13,405 nucleotides of DNA from Pseudopyrenochaeta lycopersici (GCA_003313425.1 NHZP01000180.1:1-13405), one strand, 5' to 3'; counted from the first letter of the stretch, positions 1 to 10,072 are shown. Translations and numbers: made by a program. Notes: generated from the letters alone by a model not told the origin.

Positions 1-461
1 CTGCGGTGGAAAGAGTAATCTGCTACACTCGCATATAGCTTGGGCTGATGTTTGCTTTGCTTTCATGCATGATACACCACAGTTACCTAGCTGTCTGATG
101 ATTGCTCTACTGCCCAGAGCGCCCATGCATGCAAGATTGGCTGATCGAATTCTGCTGACAACATTTACCTCTCCCGTTCTCTTCGCGCAGGGTGCATGAC
201 TAAGCACTTGTTGTTCAATTAACCATCGTCGCATGTGATACACGCGCCATGAATACGCTGGTTCGAAGTCATATGCTTCCTACTGCACCATATGCTCATG
301 CGGGGTTCGCACATAGCTTCTACATGCTTTTAGTCTGGTCTTTCACAAGCACTTCAACTTATCGCAGCTGCACGTATATTTTATAGGCTTTATGCATATA
401 GCAGTGCCATCAATGAGAGAGCTCCTCGCCAGATTTGCGCTGCTTAACTAGTCTGCTGTAA
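1..461. other. Stretch with no recognisable gene
   Basis: No open frame of useful length with recognisable protein content was seen on either strand. The open frame of the next gene begins just after an in-frame stop at 459-461. The stretch may hold the 5' end or first exon of that gene, but no convincing splice pair was found. Confidence 0.5.
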
Positions 462-968
462 ACCAACATCTTCATTCATTGCTACCTTACGGTCCCCTAC
501 GACAACAACTGGGCATGGCGGCTCCAGACGCCACTTTATCAAAGGATCCAGTCCAACGGCTCTACCTCCTTTCCCCCAGCAGAGCTGAGAAATCAGATCT
601 GGGAGCACACACTAGGTGGTACGGTGTTCGAAGTGTACTGCTGGCCAAGCTACGATACTAGGAAGATGGCAAGCAGGATCCTCAATCGACGGAAGAACTT
701 CCTGGGCCTTCTCCGGACATGCCATCAAATATATAGCGAAGCAAGACTGTTCCCGTTCAAGTCTAATGCTTTTCGCATCAAGAGCGAGGATGGAATCCCT
801 GCGTTTCTGAACAGATTCGAGGCACCAGAGCGAGGAGCAATTGCCGAGTTGCACTTGGTTACCCTGGGTGCAGCGCACATGGTGGAGGGCTTGAGCTACT
901 TTCCAAAGACCATGCCGGATCTCCTGGCTCTTTCAAAGACTTCCTGGGCTCAGGAGACTATGTATTGA
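462..968 (+). pseudogene. Fungal F-box-like / DUF7730-type protein, partial and frameshifted
   Basis: A single open frame runs from 462 to a stop at 966-968 but has no ATG before 666, so the true start is missing or lies in an upstream exon. The translation carries FPPAELRNQIWEHTLGG, followed about 40 residues later by LLRTCHQIYSEA and a Phe-Lys-Ser-Asn-Ala-Phe stretch. In fungi, an 'LPxEIRNxIY/W' opening followed by 'LLxxCRQIYxEA' and 'xxNxF' is typical of the large F-box-like/DUF7730 families, whose function is mostly unknown. Near 930 the neighbouring frame reads FKDFLGSGDYVLRFE, more family-like than the printed end, so one base has probably been lost in the T run there. No membrane segment is visible. 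The family call rests on pattern memory and no partner gene is evident. Confidence 0.5.
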
Positions 969-1543
969 GGTTCGAATGAAGTCAGGCTGTCGGTGCTGCA
1001 GGCTTGGCAACTGCAACAGTTGGAGTCTGGACATAGGGCTCGTCGAGAAGAATCTGAGGGAACATGTAGAAAGAGAACCCGCGTGTGGAGGTTGTGTTTA
1101 GGCGCTCGTTTTTTGCATCACTCGCTGCATCGCAAGTACTTTGACCATGGCCTGTGGTACGGCCTGTAGCACCCTCATCTTTAAGCCCTGTAGTTTGCGT
1201 CGCAATAACCCTCGCGTTGATTCTACACTACGTCACAAGCTGTATGCGGGTTCGACAATTGGTATACCATGTGATCAGCATTCAGCCTGTTCTATATCGC
1301 AGTATAGCACGCAGGATCCGGTGACGAAAAGGGTAATGTGACAAGCTATTCGTGGATTTAACAAACTGAGAAGATCTGGGAGGCTAGGTGTGATTCTTGG
1401 CGTGGCAATCTACCATAGCACAGAATGCCTTTGCGACATTCTTCTGCTTTGTGCAATCTTGATGCACGCTTATAAAGTTGTTGCAGGTGCCACAGGGCAG
1501 CTCAGGTTTCTGTCATTCGATGCAGTCATGTACCGTTCCTGGA
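969..1543. other. Intergenic stretch, nothing recognised
   Basis: Short open frames occur on both strands, but none has a recognisable motif or a family-like composition. The stretch lies between the ends of two F-box-like relics that point towards each other, so it probably holds their 3' flanks. Confidence 0.45.
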
Positions 1544-2289
1544 CTAGCCTTGCGCTAAATCTATCCATAAAGAGCTATCTCCTTCCTGGAGCATATGCGC
1601 CTGTCTACATGCCCTGAGCAAGACCGTTTTATCGAGCTGCGCTTCGCAAGGGAAAAGTCGAAGGATTTCAGGCACTTTATTTGAAGGGAGAAGCGATTCT
1701 AACACCCTCATTTCAGGGTCTGACAGCATCGCCACGTCCCGCATTATGCGATCAAATGTCTCTTTCTTGTGCCAAATAACCGCAGAGTAGGATATACCGA
1801 AAAGTACAAATCCAGGGTCAGCCTGAGACCAAAGCGGATTGTGCAGTCTAATCGACGCGGTCGGATACAACCTGCAGAACTCGGTCAGCGACAAAGGATA
1901 TCTGGTGTCTGCAGGTGTTCGAGAGCAGGGCTGAGAGCTGCAAATAGAGGCCTTCAAATACCGTGCGTATTCCCGATTCTTCAAGTCGTTTAGGACTTGC
2001 CAACAGCGCTGCCCCGCGGAATTCCGTGGTAGTCCTCGAAGAAGATGGTATTGTATTGAAACTCCAGCCCATGGGCTTCCTTGTAAAGCAAGTGGCTGAC
2101 ATATTGGATTTGGTTGAAGCACGGACGATCGCTTGTGCTTCCGACTGGGGAGTAGCAAGCAGAGACGACATAGTGAAAAAGTCTCGACATAGCACACGTC
2201 CCTTTGCTTTTGCACGTGAATCCGCGTAGTTTGCCGGACGTTCGCAGATACGGCCGACTCCATTCTCGTCTGTCTTTAAGGTGAGGCAT
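1544..2289 (-). pseudogene. Fungal F-box-like family protein, frameshifted
   Basis: Two overlapping minus-strand frames together read as one protein. The first starts at an ATG at 2289 and contains CAMSRLFHYV, then QIQYVSHLLYKEAHGLEFQYNTIFFED. The second continues with VLNDLKNREYARYLKASI, SLTEFCRLYPTASIRLHNPLW and PGFVLFGISYSAV, to a stop at 1544-1546. A 'xxYVxxxLYxEthGLExxYNxxxF' block followed by an 'FCRxYPxAxxRxHxPxW' block is a familiar layout of uncharacterised fungal F-box-like proteins. The frame change falls around 2000-2040 and equals one lost base. Full length would be about 245 residues. No catalytic motif or signal peptide is visible. Function unknown. It is not clearly the same subfamily as the relic at 462-968. 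Confidence 0.5.
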
Positions 2290-3968
2290 GAGGCGCTATA
2301 AGAACGTAAGCGTAGATGTGATCTCGCAGCTCCCTTGGCAGCCTTTCCAATGGTGAAGCAGTCATTCCGCGGGCATCATCAGCCTACTCCAGCCAGTCGT
2401 CGGGATGTCTAATGTCCTTTCCGCCCTACTTTATGACTTGCCGCAGTTCTCACTGTAGTGCTGGCATTTTTCGCTCTTGATAACGTAGTGAGATGATCAA
2501 CCTGATACAAGAAATGAGCGATCAAGCTGCGAATTGTCTTACAGTTTATGTGAGGAACTCATCATGATTTTATTGGCTCTCCTGGCCCTGTGAGATTCTT
2601 GGCCTAGAGTTGTCCTTGGAGCACCTTGTCCGAAGACGAACGTTTGGCCAGGGTAGCGTCCCTATTCGAGTCGCACGTGTTCAAAAGCCTGCCAAATTCA
2701 AAGCGGGTATCCTACCGCATACGCTCGCATAGATCGTATAATGGGCTGACGCACCGCACAAGCTCTGAGTTCAATGTAGGTAGTGATACAACAAGCATCG
2801 TGTAGCCACTCAAGCATACATGGTCTAGAGTGTCCGTAATTTCATTCCATTCCGTTCCTTCACACGAATTGAGCTTACCAAGAACGTGTTCGTGACTATT
2901 GAAGCATTACGACCGTCTGTCGTGACAGTCCAGACCGTACTCACACAGATCCGAATAGACGATCAGGATGGATGAAGGTTGTGGACTGCGGCACAGCCAT
3001 GGCTTCAGTCCTAATGTCAGATAAAATGCTGAAATACGCTTAGCAGAAATTGATAATTGCGATGATGGATTGTGTGTGTTTGATCATGATTGTATCGATT
3101 GTTGAGTTCTGTCTCCTGCTTTCTTCTATAGCTCCTCTGCTTCCGGAGGTTCCGTGGACTAGTAATAGTTATCCGTCCTACTATTTATCGCCCTTTCCTA
3201 TGCAGTACTTATGAGCTTCTCCCTACACCTGACACCTAGATGCTCATCTGATCTCGCTTTACCATGCGTACAAAGTCTCTCCCACTTTGGCTTACTTAGC
3301 ACCAGTTGTCGTGTCATAAGTCAGCCGTGTAACGGCAAAGCGGGAATGCCAGGTGCAGTCAAGGTGATCCACAGACATCTGACGCATCACTTCCAGACGT
3401 AAATAAGCCAGATGAACAGCAGCATAATGCGTCGTTGACTTGACATCTAGGGCAATGCTGCAAAGATTCACATGTCACATGATGGCATGATGATCGAAGA
3501 CATCTCTAGAGCGTTGAATTGCTTACAGATAAGCAGCTAAGGATTTCAGGAACAGGTGGCAGCGAGGAAAGATAACGACGCCAACCAAGTCATCTGGATC
3601 CGGACTTACTTGCCCCTTTTGCGCCCACCGTAGCGCTATCAGATATAGGCTGATGTGAGAGACAAGCTGAGACGTACTATGTGGACCTCACTCAGAGCCA
3701 GGAGGGATTAAACTTCCCTGCAGGGATACAACCATGCGGACTGTGGGCGTGGTGTGAGGCACGATCGACTTGGTGGGTGGCTATGTTATCGACTAGGCAT
3801 GATCGAGTTGCCAAGACGGTGAAGAAAGCCTGAGGAGAGGCTTTTGGGAGGCATCTGCTGTGGCAAAGGGACAAGTTTGCTGACGTCAATCATTCTGCTG
3901 CCTGTTAACATCGCCCGGAATTGTGGTCCCGTTGTTGAGTGAGGCGACCAAGGGGCCTTGAGCAGTAC
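2290..3968. other. Long gene-poor stretch
   Basis: About 1.7 kb with no coding region I can support. Open frames at 3211-3402 (+) and 3692-3986 (-) are short, overlap in several frames and show no known motif. A T/G-rich patch lies around 3060-3105. The right end probably includes the promoter of the 4124 gene. Confidence 0.45.
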
Positions 3969-3975
3969 TATAAAG
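3969..3975 (+). promoter_or_regulatory. Possible TATA box of the deoxyribosyltransferase-like gene
   Basis: TATAAAG stands about 150 bases before the proposed ATG at 4124. A pyrimidine-rich segment (about 4030-4055) lies in between, as often seen near fungal transcription starts. The position fits, but a 7-base match alone is weak evidence. Confidence 0.3.
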
Positions 3976-4123
3976 AGCCTCGACAACAGTCCTATACAGT
4001 ACCATCCAAACTCTTTGCTTGCTTGGAAAGCTCCTAACTTTCATCTTGTCTCAAGGATCGCACCGTACTTTGTACCGGACCCCGTCGTCTCCGCCGCGCA
4101 ACAACTTGCGGCGCCCTACCGCA

Positions 4124-5046
4124 ATGGACAACACGATGACGTCCGTGTGCTTCAGGGACAATACATGCAACACCAGCCCAACGAAGGCGACCACAATGTC
4201 TCCAGAGGATCGTTTTCCGAATGTGACTGCCGGAGACCCAGTATCGGCCAAATGCCCAACATGGAAGGGCTCAGGATCTGTTGAATCGACGGAGCCCGAC
4301 GCAGAGCAATCTGCATCGCCTAAATCCGGAGCCGTGGACATCAACCAAGCAGTGTTCGACAAGTATCATCAACTCCCCGACCCGCCATCTCCTCTCCCAG
4401 TACCTCATCGCGACTTTGTGCACTGCATGCCCCCGGAGCCCCCTACGTATCGCAAATTCTCTATCTTTACCGCAGAAGCATCGAAATGGGCAAAGCCGTA
4501 CAATGGCAACCGCTAATGGTTCAGATGCTCGGCCACCTACCCATAACCGTAAACAATCCGCGTAGGGGCCACTGGGATCCCGACGTCACCCCAGAAGCCA
4601 AGGACGAAGCTTTCCGACGACAAGTAGAGTGGGAGCTAGGCGCAATGGAGCAGGCAGATGTAATTTGTTTCTTCTTCGACGTCAACACGTTGAGTCCCGT
4701 GACGATGCTGGAGCTGGGGCTCTGGCGGCTTCAGACAAGGTGGTTGTGTGCTGTGATCCGCGGTTCTGGCGAGGGGGAAATGTGCACATTGTCTGTAAAC
4801 GGTATGGGATTCCTCTAGTGGAGAACTTTGAGGATTGGTGCCGGCGATCGAAAAAATGCTGGTTCAGAAGGGTATGCAACTTGACGAGCAAGGCGACCTG
4901 GTGGGGGCGAATGTGCACACGGAGAAGTCAAGCCAGTCAAAAAGTCCATTCTGGAGAAGGAGAATACCGATTTGCTGAAGCAGGTTGCAGACATGCAGGC
5001 ACAGCTGATGCCAGTTGAGTGGATGATTGCTCCTCAGCGTCATTGA
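4124..5046 (+). CDS. Nucleoside 2-deoxyribosyltransferase-like protein (Nuc_deoxyri_tr2 type), frameshifted as sequenced
   Basis: Read across frames, one protein emerges. A Ser/Thr/Pro-rich N-terminus (from the ATG at 4124) leads to RKFSIFTA, then SIEMGKAVQWQP, VNNPRRGHWD, FRRQVEWELGAMEQADVICFFFD, SPVTMLELGLW, CCDPRFWRGGNVHIVCKRYG and ENFED. It ends in a Leu/Lys/Glu-rich helix (KSILEKENTDLLKQVADMQA), possibly a coiled coil. The order matches the Nuc_deoxyri_tr2 family, which moves deoxyribose between bases or hydrolyses nucleosides. The Glu in MLELG (codon 4711-4713) would be the nucleophile. Frame changes near 4475, 4724, 4835 and 4922 each equal one lost base, so the gene may be intact and only mis-sequenced. 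Other ATGs at 4136 and 4196 share the starting frame. It converges on the gene at 5619-6555. Family call fairly confident; substrate unknown. Confidence 0.7.
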
Positions 5047-5618
5047 CGATCTGCCAACGAAGCGCATAGACCTCTTAAAAACGGAACGCGGCATGTGCGA
5101 TTGTTATCAATGTTGTAAGACTAGTAAGCACGAGAGCCTATCCAAACAGCCGTCAATCACGTGTAAGTTAGTGGTTATAAAAAGCCGATCGAACAAGTCG
5201 TTTGTAAGAATTCTCTTCAAGGGCGCCAACGTTCAGGGACCATGATTCTCTTAGATCATGAGAAGTTAGGTATTCGATAGGCCGATGTGGTCTTTTGGCG
5301 TATGAGGGATATAGAGGTTGTGCGTGACTTTATGGGAGCGTTAATCAGATTTGTTCTATGTCACCAGATTCCGTACCTATGATGATGAAGTATATTCGAC
5401 ATAGACTTGTCGTTCTTCAGGCTACTGTAACGCCCAGAGCTACTTAACCATCTACTTGTGCTTACAAGATGTACGAGACAATCCAACAAAGCTTGAGGTC
5501 AAAGGAGACACAGCATTCAAACTCGTAACATTCGTGCACTACAAATGGACATTAGATTTTGAGGTAGCAATCACAGCCGGATCCGCTTTCGAGGCACGAG
5601 CCGCATAACGTGCGAGGC
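5047..5618. other. Intergenic stretch between convergent genes
   Basis: This holds the 3' flanks of two genes pointing towards each other. No independent gene or repeat was recognised. One minus-strand frame of the right-hand gene stays open to a stop at 5539-5541, but its sequence after about 5700 no longer resembles the family. Confidence 0.45.
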
Positions 5619-6555
5619 TTAAGGTCTGGGTCTCAAATGGCTTCCCAAACGCAAAGCGGAATACAAAGCTAGCGGGTCGGCTGTTAGAGCGCTGCGCGAT
5701 CTGAAATCGTAACCGCCGAGGCATTGGGTCCTGCTGGATGAGCGGATGCTCGGTCTGCTCTGGTGGAATGCTCAGTGCAAGATCAACATCGAGACAAGAG
5801 GTATAGTATTCGTCCTCCCATTGGGGTAAGTAGGGTCTTTCCCAGGCGCGTTCGGCCACTGCCACACCAGTACATTGTGTAAGATTTGTCGACTTGGACG
5901 TCGTCAGCTATTCTGACGTCCGTTTCGCACAACAACTCGTGCTCACTCCCAGGTTGTCCCGGCAGGGGGTTGGGCGTTTGCTCTTTCCGGGTGTCTGCAG
6001 CAATTGCGTTATTCCCAAGTTGGTAGCACCTTCCATCGTCGAAGTTCTGAGTGGTAAGGAGAACACCACGCGCATCACCGCCAGAACCGTCACGGGTCCA
6101 TTTCAGCACGTCGAGTAGGACCCTTCTTGGAGAGGCTGTTGGGTGCCAAATACAAAGACCGTGCCACCTTTCTCCGGCTTGCCCAGCAGGTTCTTTCCGC
6201 CATTTGGGATTGTGGCATGTCCGTTCTCTGCATATCGCATTGCGATCATCCCACCAGGCACGGTCTGCAAGCGAGGATAGTTGACAGTCTGGTGTGCAAT
6301 GCGCTGAGAGGGATGACAGAGAAGATCTGTGTGAGCCACAAAATGGTGGCTGCCGTTCCAAGGGTGGAATCAACCATACGTCGGCATTTTGATCGAAGTG
6401 AGCGACGCCTTTATCTACAAAACCGCGAGGATAGCCGTACCCTGCCATGAAAGATCCGTTGGACGCAATGTTCGACAGCTGTTCCACCACGAATGCGCAC
6501 CAGCCAGCTTGACAAAGACTAACAGTAGGGACGCAATGGCTTGAGAAGGATGCAT
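5619..6555 (-). CDS. Secreted fungal protein resembling the DUF7492 family, frameshifted as sequenced
   Basis: The ATG at 6553-6555 opens a 20-residue signal peptide with a hydrophobic core (SLLLVFVKLAGA) followed by HSW, so cleavage would leave an N-terminal His. Downstream, across frames, come VEQLSNIASNGSFMAGYGYP, RGFVDKGVAHFD, DLLCHPSQR, MRYAENGHATIPNGGKN, KPEKGGTVFVFGT, VLKWTRDGSGGD, GVLLTTQNFDDGRCYQLGN, PNPLPGQPGSEHELLCETD, MYWVWQWPNAPG, DEYYTSCLDVDL and, near the end, DFRSRSALTADP. This matches my memory of the uncharacterised secreted fungal family now catalogued as DUF7492. Six conserved-looking Cys suit an extracellular protein. Frame changes lie near 6487, 6340 (one gained base), 6120, 5866 and 5815, with one or two more near 5710. 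The stop at 5619-5621 assumes the last change; without it the frame ends at 5539. Catalytic role unproven. Confidence 0.65.
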
Positions 6556-6918
6556 CGTGTAGAGTCAGCCAACGTGGGTCCACGAGGGAGGCTGGCGGCG
6601 TGTGAGTGACAGGATGTACAAACTCTACAGCTATGGCCGCGGCGGCTTTAAGGGCACAAAATATCAACACTGGTGAGCATGATCAGGTTGGGGAATTCTT
6701 CCATTGAATGACGTGAATGACCAAGCGGTTGTTCGATATGTTTTCGTGATAGTCGTCACGTCGGTCATTGTCCACCGTTCGCTATGCCGGACGCTCAGAT
6801 CGGAAAAGCTGCTGTGAAGGGTGAGCCGTTAAGTTCAGCGCCACTTGGAGCAGCACCATCTGCTTGGAGGTCAGCCGATCCTGTATGGACGGACGTTCGC
6901 ATGAATTTTGCAGCAAGA
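6556..6918. other. 5' flank of the secreted-protein gene, no other gene seen
   Basis: This holds the presumed promoter of the minus-strand gene that starts at 6555. A plus-strand frame opens at an ATG at 6784 and runs into the minisatellite at 6919, but has no recognisable protein content. No clear promoter element was found. Confidence 0.4.
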
Positions 6919-6972
6919 AGCAGTACAAGCAGTATAAGCAGCATAAGTAGTATAAGCAGTATAAGCAGTATC
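6919..6972. repeat. 9-bp minisatellite, six units
   Basis: Six head-to-tail copies of a unit close to AGCAGTATA, with scattered single-base changes (units three and four are the most divergent). The unit length is a multiple of three, so the plus strand reads as an uninterrupted Ser-Ser-Ile repeat. That is a consequence of the period and not by itself evidence of a protein. Lies about 70 bp outside the LINE tail. Confidence 0.9.
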
Positions 6973-7041
6973 CTGGGCGTCCACATCTCTATAGGCATAA
7001 CGCAACAAATTCATTCAATCCCCAAAGTCTAACCATAAAGG

Positions 7042-7044
<3 letters not shown>

Positions 7045-7078
<34 letters not shown>
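7045..7078. repeat. (CA)17 microsatellite, the (TG)n tail of the minus-strand LINE
   Basis: Seventeen uninterrupted CA units. On the minus strand they follow the 3' untranslated part of the LINE directly (last unique bases ...TTAATAAATT), so they are best read as its terminal TG tail. Confidence 0.8.
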
Positions 7079-7079
<1 letters not shown>

Positions 7080-7080
<1 letters not shown>

Positions 7081-7376
7081 TTATTAACGCCCGGCGGCTG
7101 AGCCGAAAGGACTACTATCACTGCTCTACTAATACATTGCCCGCAGTGGGTCCTGTTCTCCTTCAAGCCCATGCAATACGCCATTCATACCTTATATTCC
7201 TTCATTTAACATTTCTCTTCGATTTCTCGTGGGTTAGTAATGTTGTTAGTAAACTGCTTGAATGCTTTTCTCCAAGTGTTCAGCGTCCTATCTTCGGCAA
7301 CTGAAGCGGTGTCTGCTTTCTGTGGCACGAGGTGATATGTTGGTGAGTCGGGTTGGGTGTTAGTTAGGTAGGTAGT
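7080..7376 (-). other. 3' untranslated region of the LINE
   Basis: About 300 bp between the LINE stop codon and its TG tail, with no coding content. Near the tail the minus strand has a GC-rich CAGCCGCCGGGCGTTAATAA segment, which includes an AATAA motif just before the TG repeat. Confidence 0.6.
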
Positions 7377-7454
7377 TTAGGTGTCCTGATTAGTCTGCCG
7401 TTGGTTTGCATCGAGTCGACCTGTGGCTATTGCGAACCGTATCGTTGCTCGGAC
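7377..7454 (-). pseudogene. Last codons of the LINE polyprotein, cut off by the hAT insertion
   Basis: When one copy of the 8-bp duplication is ignored, the frame from 10170-10177 carries on here without a break: ...NAVRA is followed by TIRFAIATGRLDANQRQ and a stop at 7377-7379. 'AVRATIRFAIATGRLD' is the usual end of this LINE polyprotein family, which proves the two pieces were once joined. Confidence 0.85.
7447..7454. repeat. Left target-site duplication of the hAT element
   Basis: GCTCGGAC immediately before the left terminus, identical to 10170-10177. Confidence 0.95.
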
Positions 7455-7478
7455 CAGTGATCGGAATGGTCTGGTATG
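7455..7478 (+). repeat. Left terminal inverted repeat of the hAT element (24 bp)
   Basis: Begins CAGTGATCGGAATGGTCTGG and is the exact reverse complement of 10146-10169. Confidence 0.95.
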
Positions 7479-7600
7479 AGTTGGTATTGGTATGGTATAT
7501 ACCGCCAAGACCTGGTATGGTTTGAGGAGATCTCAATACCATGGTATTACCGGTATACCAGGTCATACCGGGTAAGGCTAAAAATAAGCCGAGGTTAAGA
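7479..7600. repeat. Left subterminal motif cluster of the hAT element
   Basis: GGTATGG/GGTATT-type motifs recur in both orientations and include a perfect 14-bp palindrome at 7535-7548 (AATACCATGGTATT). Similar short repeated motifs near hAT ends are known binding sites for the transposase in other elements; that role here is an inference. Confidence 0.65.
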
Positions 7601-7709
7601 AGCTCGGGCAGCAGGCGGCTGGATTTCGGACTAAACTGGCTAGTGTATTCGAAGAAATCCTTAACCTGAACTAATAATTGTAGTCACGATAGCCTCTTAT
7701 ACCATTATC

Positions 7710-10011
7710 ATGGAATCTCCAGTTCCGGCCTCGCCATCATCATTGACGACACGTTCAGCATCAATATCCCTCCAGACTCCTACGTCATCACCTGCTCCCA
7801 CATTACCTGTCTCGACGCCATCACCTACCCCTATTCAATATCCCAAACCTCCGGATGAGTTTGTGCAGACCACATCACATACCTGAATCGCGGAAAGACC
7901 ACAAAGAAGGCAGCTCGTCTGGGCTCATCGCATGTATGGAAGTATGGTCTCCATTACATCCGAGATAGTGATAAGAAAGAGGTGTATTACTGTCACGAGT
8001 GTGCTGTCGGAAAGTATAAGCAAGAGCTATTTGTTATCAATGGAACGTCTGGAGTGAGAAATCATCTTGAACAGAAGCACCAGATTGATCCCCAGAGTGG
8101 TATCAAGAAACATAGTTCGACACGAAAGTCTGTACTGGAGCAGCAGAAGAGTGCGGCTACTACTAATACCTTCTTCTGGAAAGACTCAATTGAGAAGTTC
8201 AAGGAGCTCCTAATTCGTTGGATTGTGTACTGCCATATTGCTTTCTTTCAATTAGAAAATCAGTATTTCAGAGAACTTCTCTTCTTTTTGAATCCGGCGC
8301 TCCTCAACCACCTCCCAAAGGCAGCGAAAACTATCCGAAGTTGGGTTATGGACGCGTTTCTGTCGAAGAAGCAACGGCTCAGGGGACCTCCAGCACTCGC
8401 GGAGTAGAATCTCCATCTCCTTTGACCTCTGGACTTCGCCAAACCCTTACGCTATTCTAGGCGTCATCGCCATGTGGATTGACAGTGCCGGCAAGCGACG
8501 GACTACCGTTTTGGGTATACGACGTGTGTACGGTGAACACACTGGCGAGAACATTGGATCAGTTGTGCTTGAATTGCTAAAAGAATATGATATTGGCGGA
8601 GATCAGATTGGATACTTTATGCTGGATAATGCCTCGTCAAATGATATCGCTGTTGAATTCATACTCAAGGAGCTCTGCCCATGGATGAAGTCAAAACAAC
8701 GTCGCCATCGCCGGCTGCGTTGCTTGGGCCACATTATCGACCTCTGCTGCCAGGCGTTCCTCATGGGCCGGAACTGTGAGAAGTATCTTGCGAAGCTTCA
8801 AAAGCACTATCAACGCGGAGACTATGCGAAGGTGGAAGAGCTCTGGAAGAAATTTGGATGTTTGGGTCGGCTTCATAACCTCGTGCGTTACATTAGGCTT
8901 ACTCCGCAACGCCGTGAGGAGTTTGCTGCCATCATTATCGGCGGGGATCTCTGTGAATTCGATGGCCTCGAGCTTATCCAGAACAACTCGACACGCTGGA
9001 ATTCATGGTTCATTCGATCACACGTGCATTGAATGTTCGGAACGCTTAGAGCTCTTCTCAGCTCGCCATGTACCTGGGAAAGGCTCTCATGGGATTGCGA
9101 ACTTCAAACTAGATGGACAGCTGGTTCGAGCTTGAAAAGATTGAGCTTGCTCTAAAAGACTTCTACGCTGCAACTTTGCTTTCTGAGGAGGAAAGACTTC
9201 ACTTGCTGACTGGTTTTCAACCCTGGACTGCCTTCTTCGAGAAATAAATGAGACGAAAGACCACTACCACGACATCCACACCGAAGATGACAATAACTTT
9301 ACATGGAAGTACCTCCAAAGTTGCGCAGACAGCGCGTGGTTAAAATGCGAGGAGTATTACAGCAACCAGCAGCTGAATTGGCAGAATCGATTTCCTGAAG
9401 ATACTGATCTTCCGCCAGCGTATTATGCAGCTCAAATACTTGATCCATATCGAAAGTGGGCGTGGTTCACGCAAGAATGGGTTCTTCAGGGCGACGAGGA
9501 CAAGCAGAGGTGGTTTCATAACGCACAATCGGCGGTGAAGCATCTCTGGAGACAGAGTACAAGGGAAGGTACCCTGTTGAGGTGGTACCACCACCAATCA
9601 GGAAGGAGAGAGGTCCTGACCAGCATTTGATCGCCAGCGGGAACACAAGCGCATTCGAATAGACGCTCCGGTCTCTACAACTGATTTGTATGATCAGTAT
9701 ATATCTACCGATCGGCTTCATGACGACGAGGCAGGTTGCGATGAGGCTATTGCGTACTGGCTATCTCGCTATGACTCCCAAAGAGATCTCGCTCGCTTCG
9801 CTCTGGATCTGTTCGCGATCTCACCTATGTCAGATGAATGCGAACGCCTCTTTAGTAGCGCAAAGCTTACTATAGTTGATCGCCGTGGTAGGCTGAAGGC
9901 AGATATTATAGAGGCATGTGAGTGTCTTCGGCCTGGTATGGAAAACCCCAGGCTGAGGAAAACAGCGATATCGAGGATAGTGAGAATGAAGACGACTGGA
10001 TTGATAGTTAG
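7710..10011 (+). pseudogene. hAT transposase (BED finger, catalytic core, hATC dimerisation domain), frameshifted
   Basis: The ATG at 7710 opens a Ser/Pro/Thr-rich N-terminus. A BED-type zinc finger follows (Cys codons at 7991 and 8000; His at 8063 and 8078, H-x4-H). The hAT core shows SFDLWTSPN (first Asp, codon 8424), GYFMLDNASSND (second Asp, codon 8625), RCLGHIIDLCCQAFL and STRWNSW. Next come DSWFELEKIELALKDFYAAT, LADWFSTLDCLLREINETKD and AYYAAQILDPYRKWAWF. The C-terminal dimerisation block is YWLSRY, LFAISPMSDECERLFSSAKL and DRRGRLKADIIEACECLR, then an acidic tail to a stop at 10009-10011. Frame changes lie near 7870, 8383, 9014, 9036, 9114, 9202, 9554, 9635 and 9930. Seven equal one lost base and two one gained base, and no in-frame stop needs explaining. 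Full length would be about 765 residues. It acts on the inverted-repeat ends of its own element. Confidence 0.85.
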
Positions 10012-10072
10012 TAGTGAAATACATTTTCCCGGTTTCTTCCTTTTCTTCAGCCTCAGTCTTGGCGGTCTTACT

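Noticed and set aside
258..978. GGTTCGAA motifs near 260 and 969, resembling a tRNA B box
   Set aside because: No A box, no acceptor stem and no cloverleaf could be found around either.
2987..2996. TGCGGCACAG, matching the inner edge of the Tc1-like inverted repeat
   Set aside because: Ten bases with no further match either side and no partner end; probably chance.
3692..3986. Two overlapping minus-strand open frames that might be one frameshifted gene
   Set aside because: Neither frame nor a join of the two gives a motif I recognise; they sit where the promoter of the 4124 gene should be.
6919..6972. Short regular repeats as a CRISPR-like array
   Set aside because: The units abut with no spacers, and the surrounding genes are eukaryotic.
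6784..7032. Open frame with an ATG and a Ser-Ser-Ile repeat
   Set aside because: Its openness is explained largely by the 9-bp period of the minisatellite; the rest has no recognisable content.
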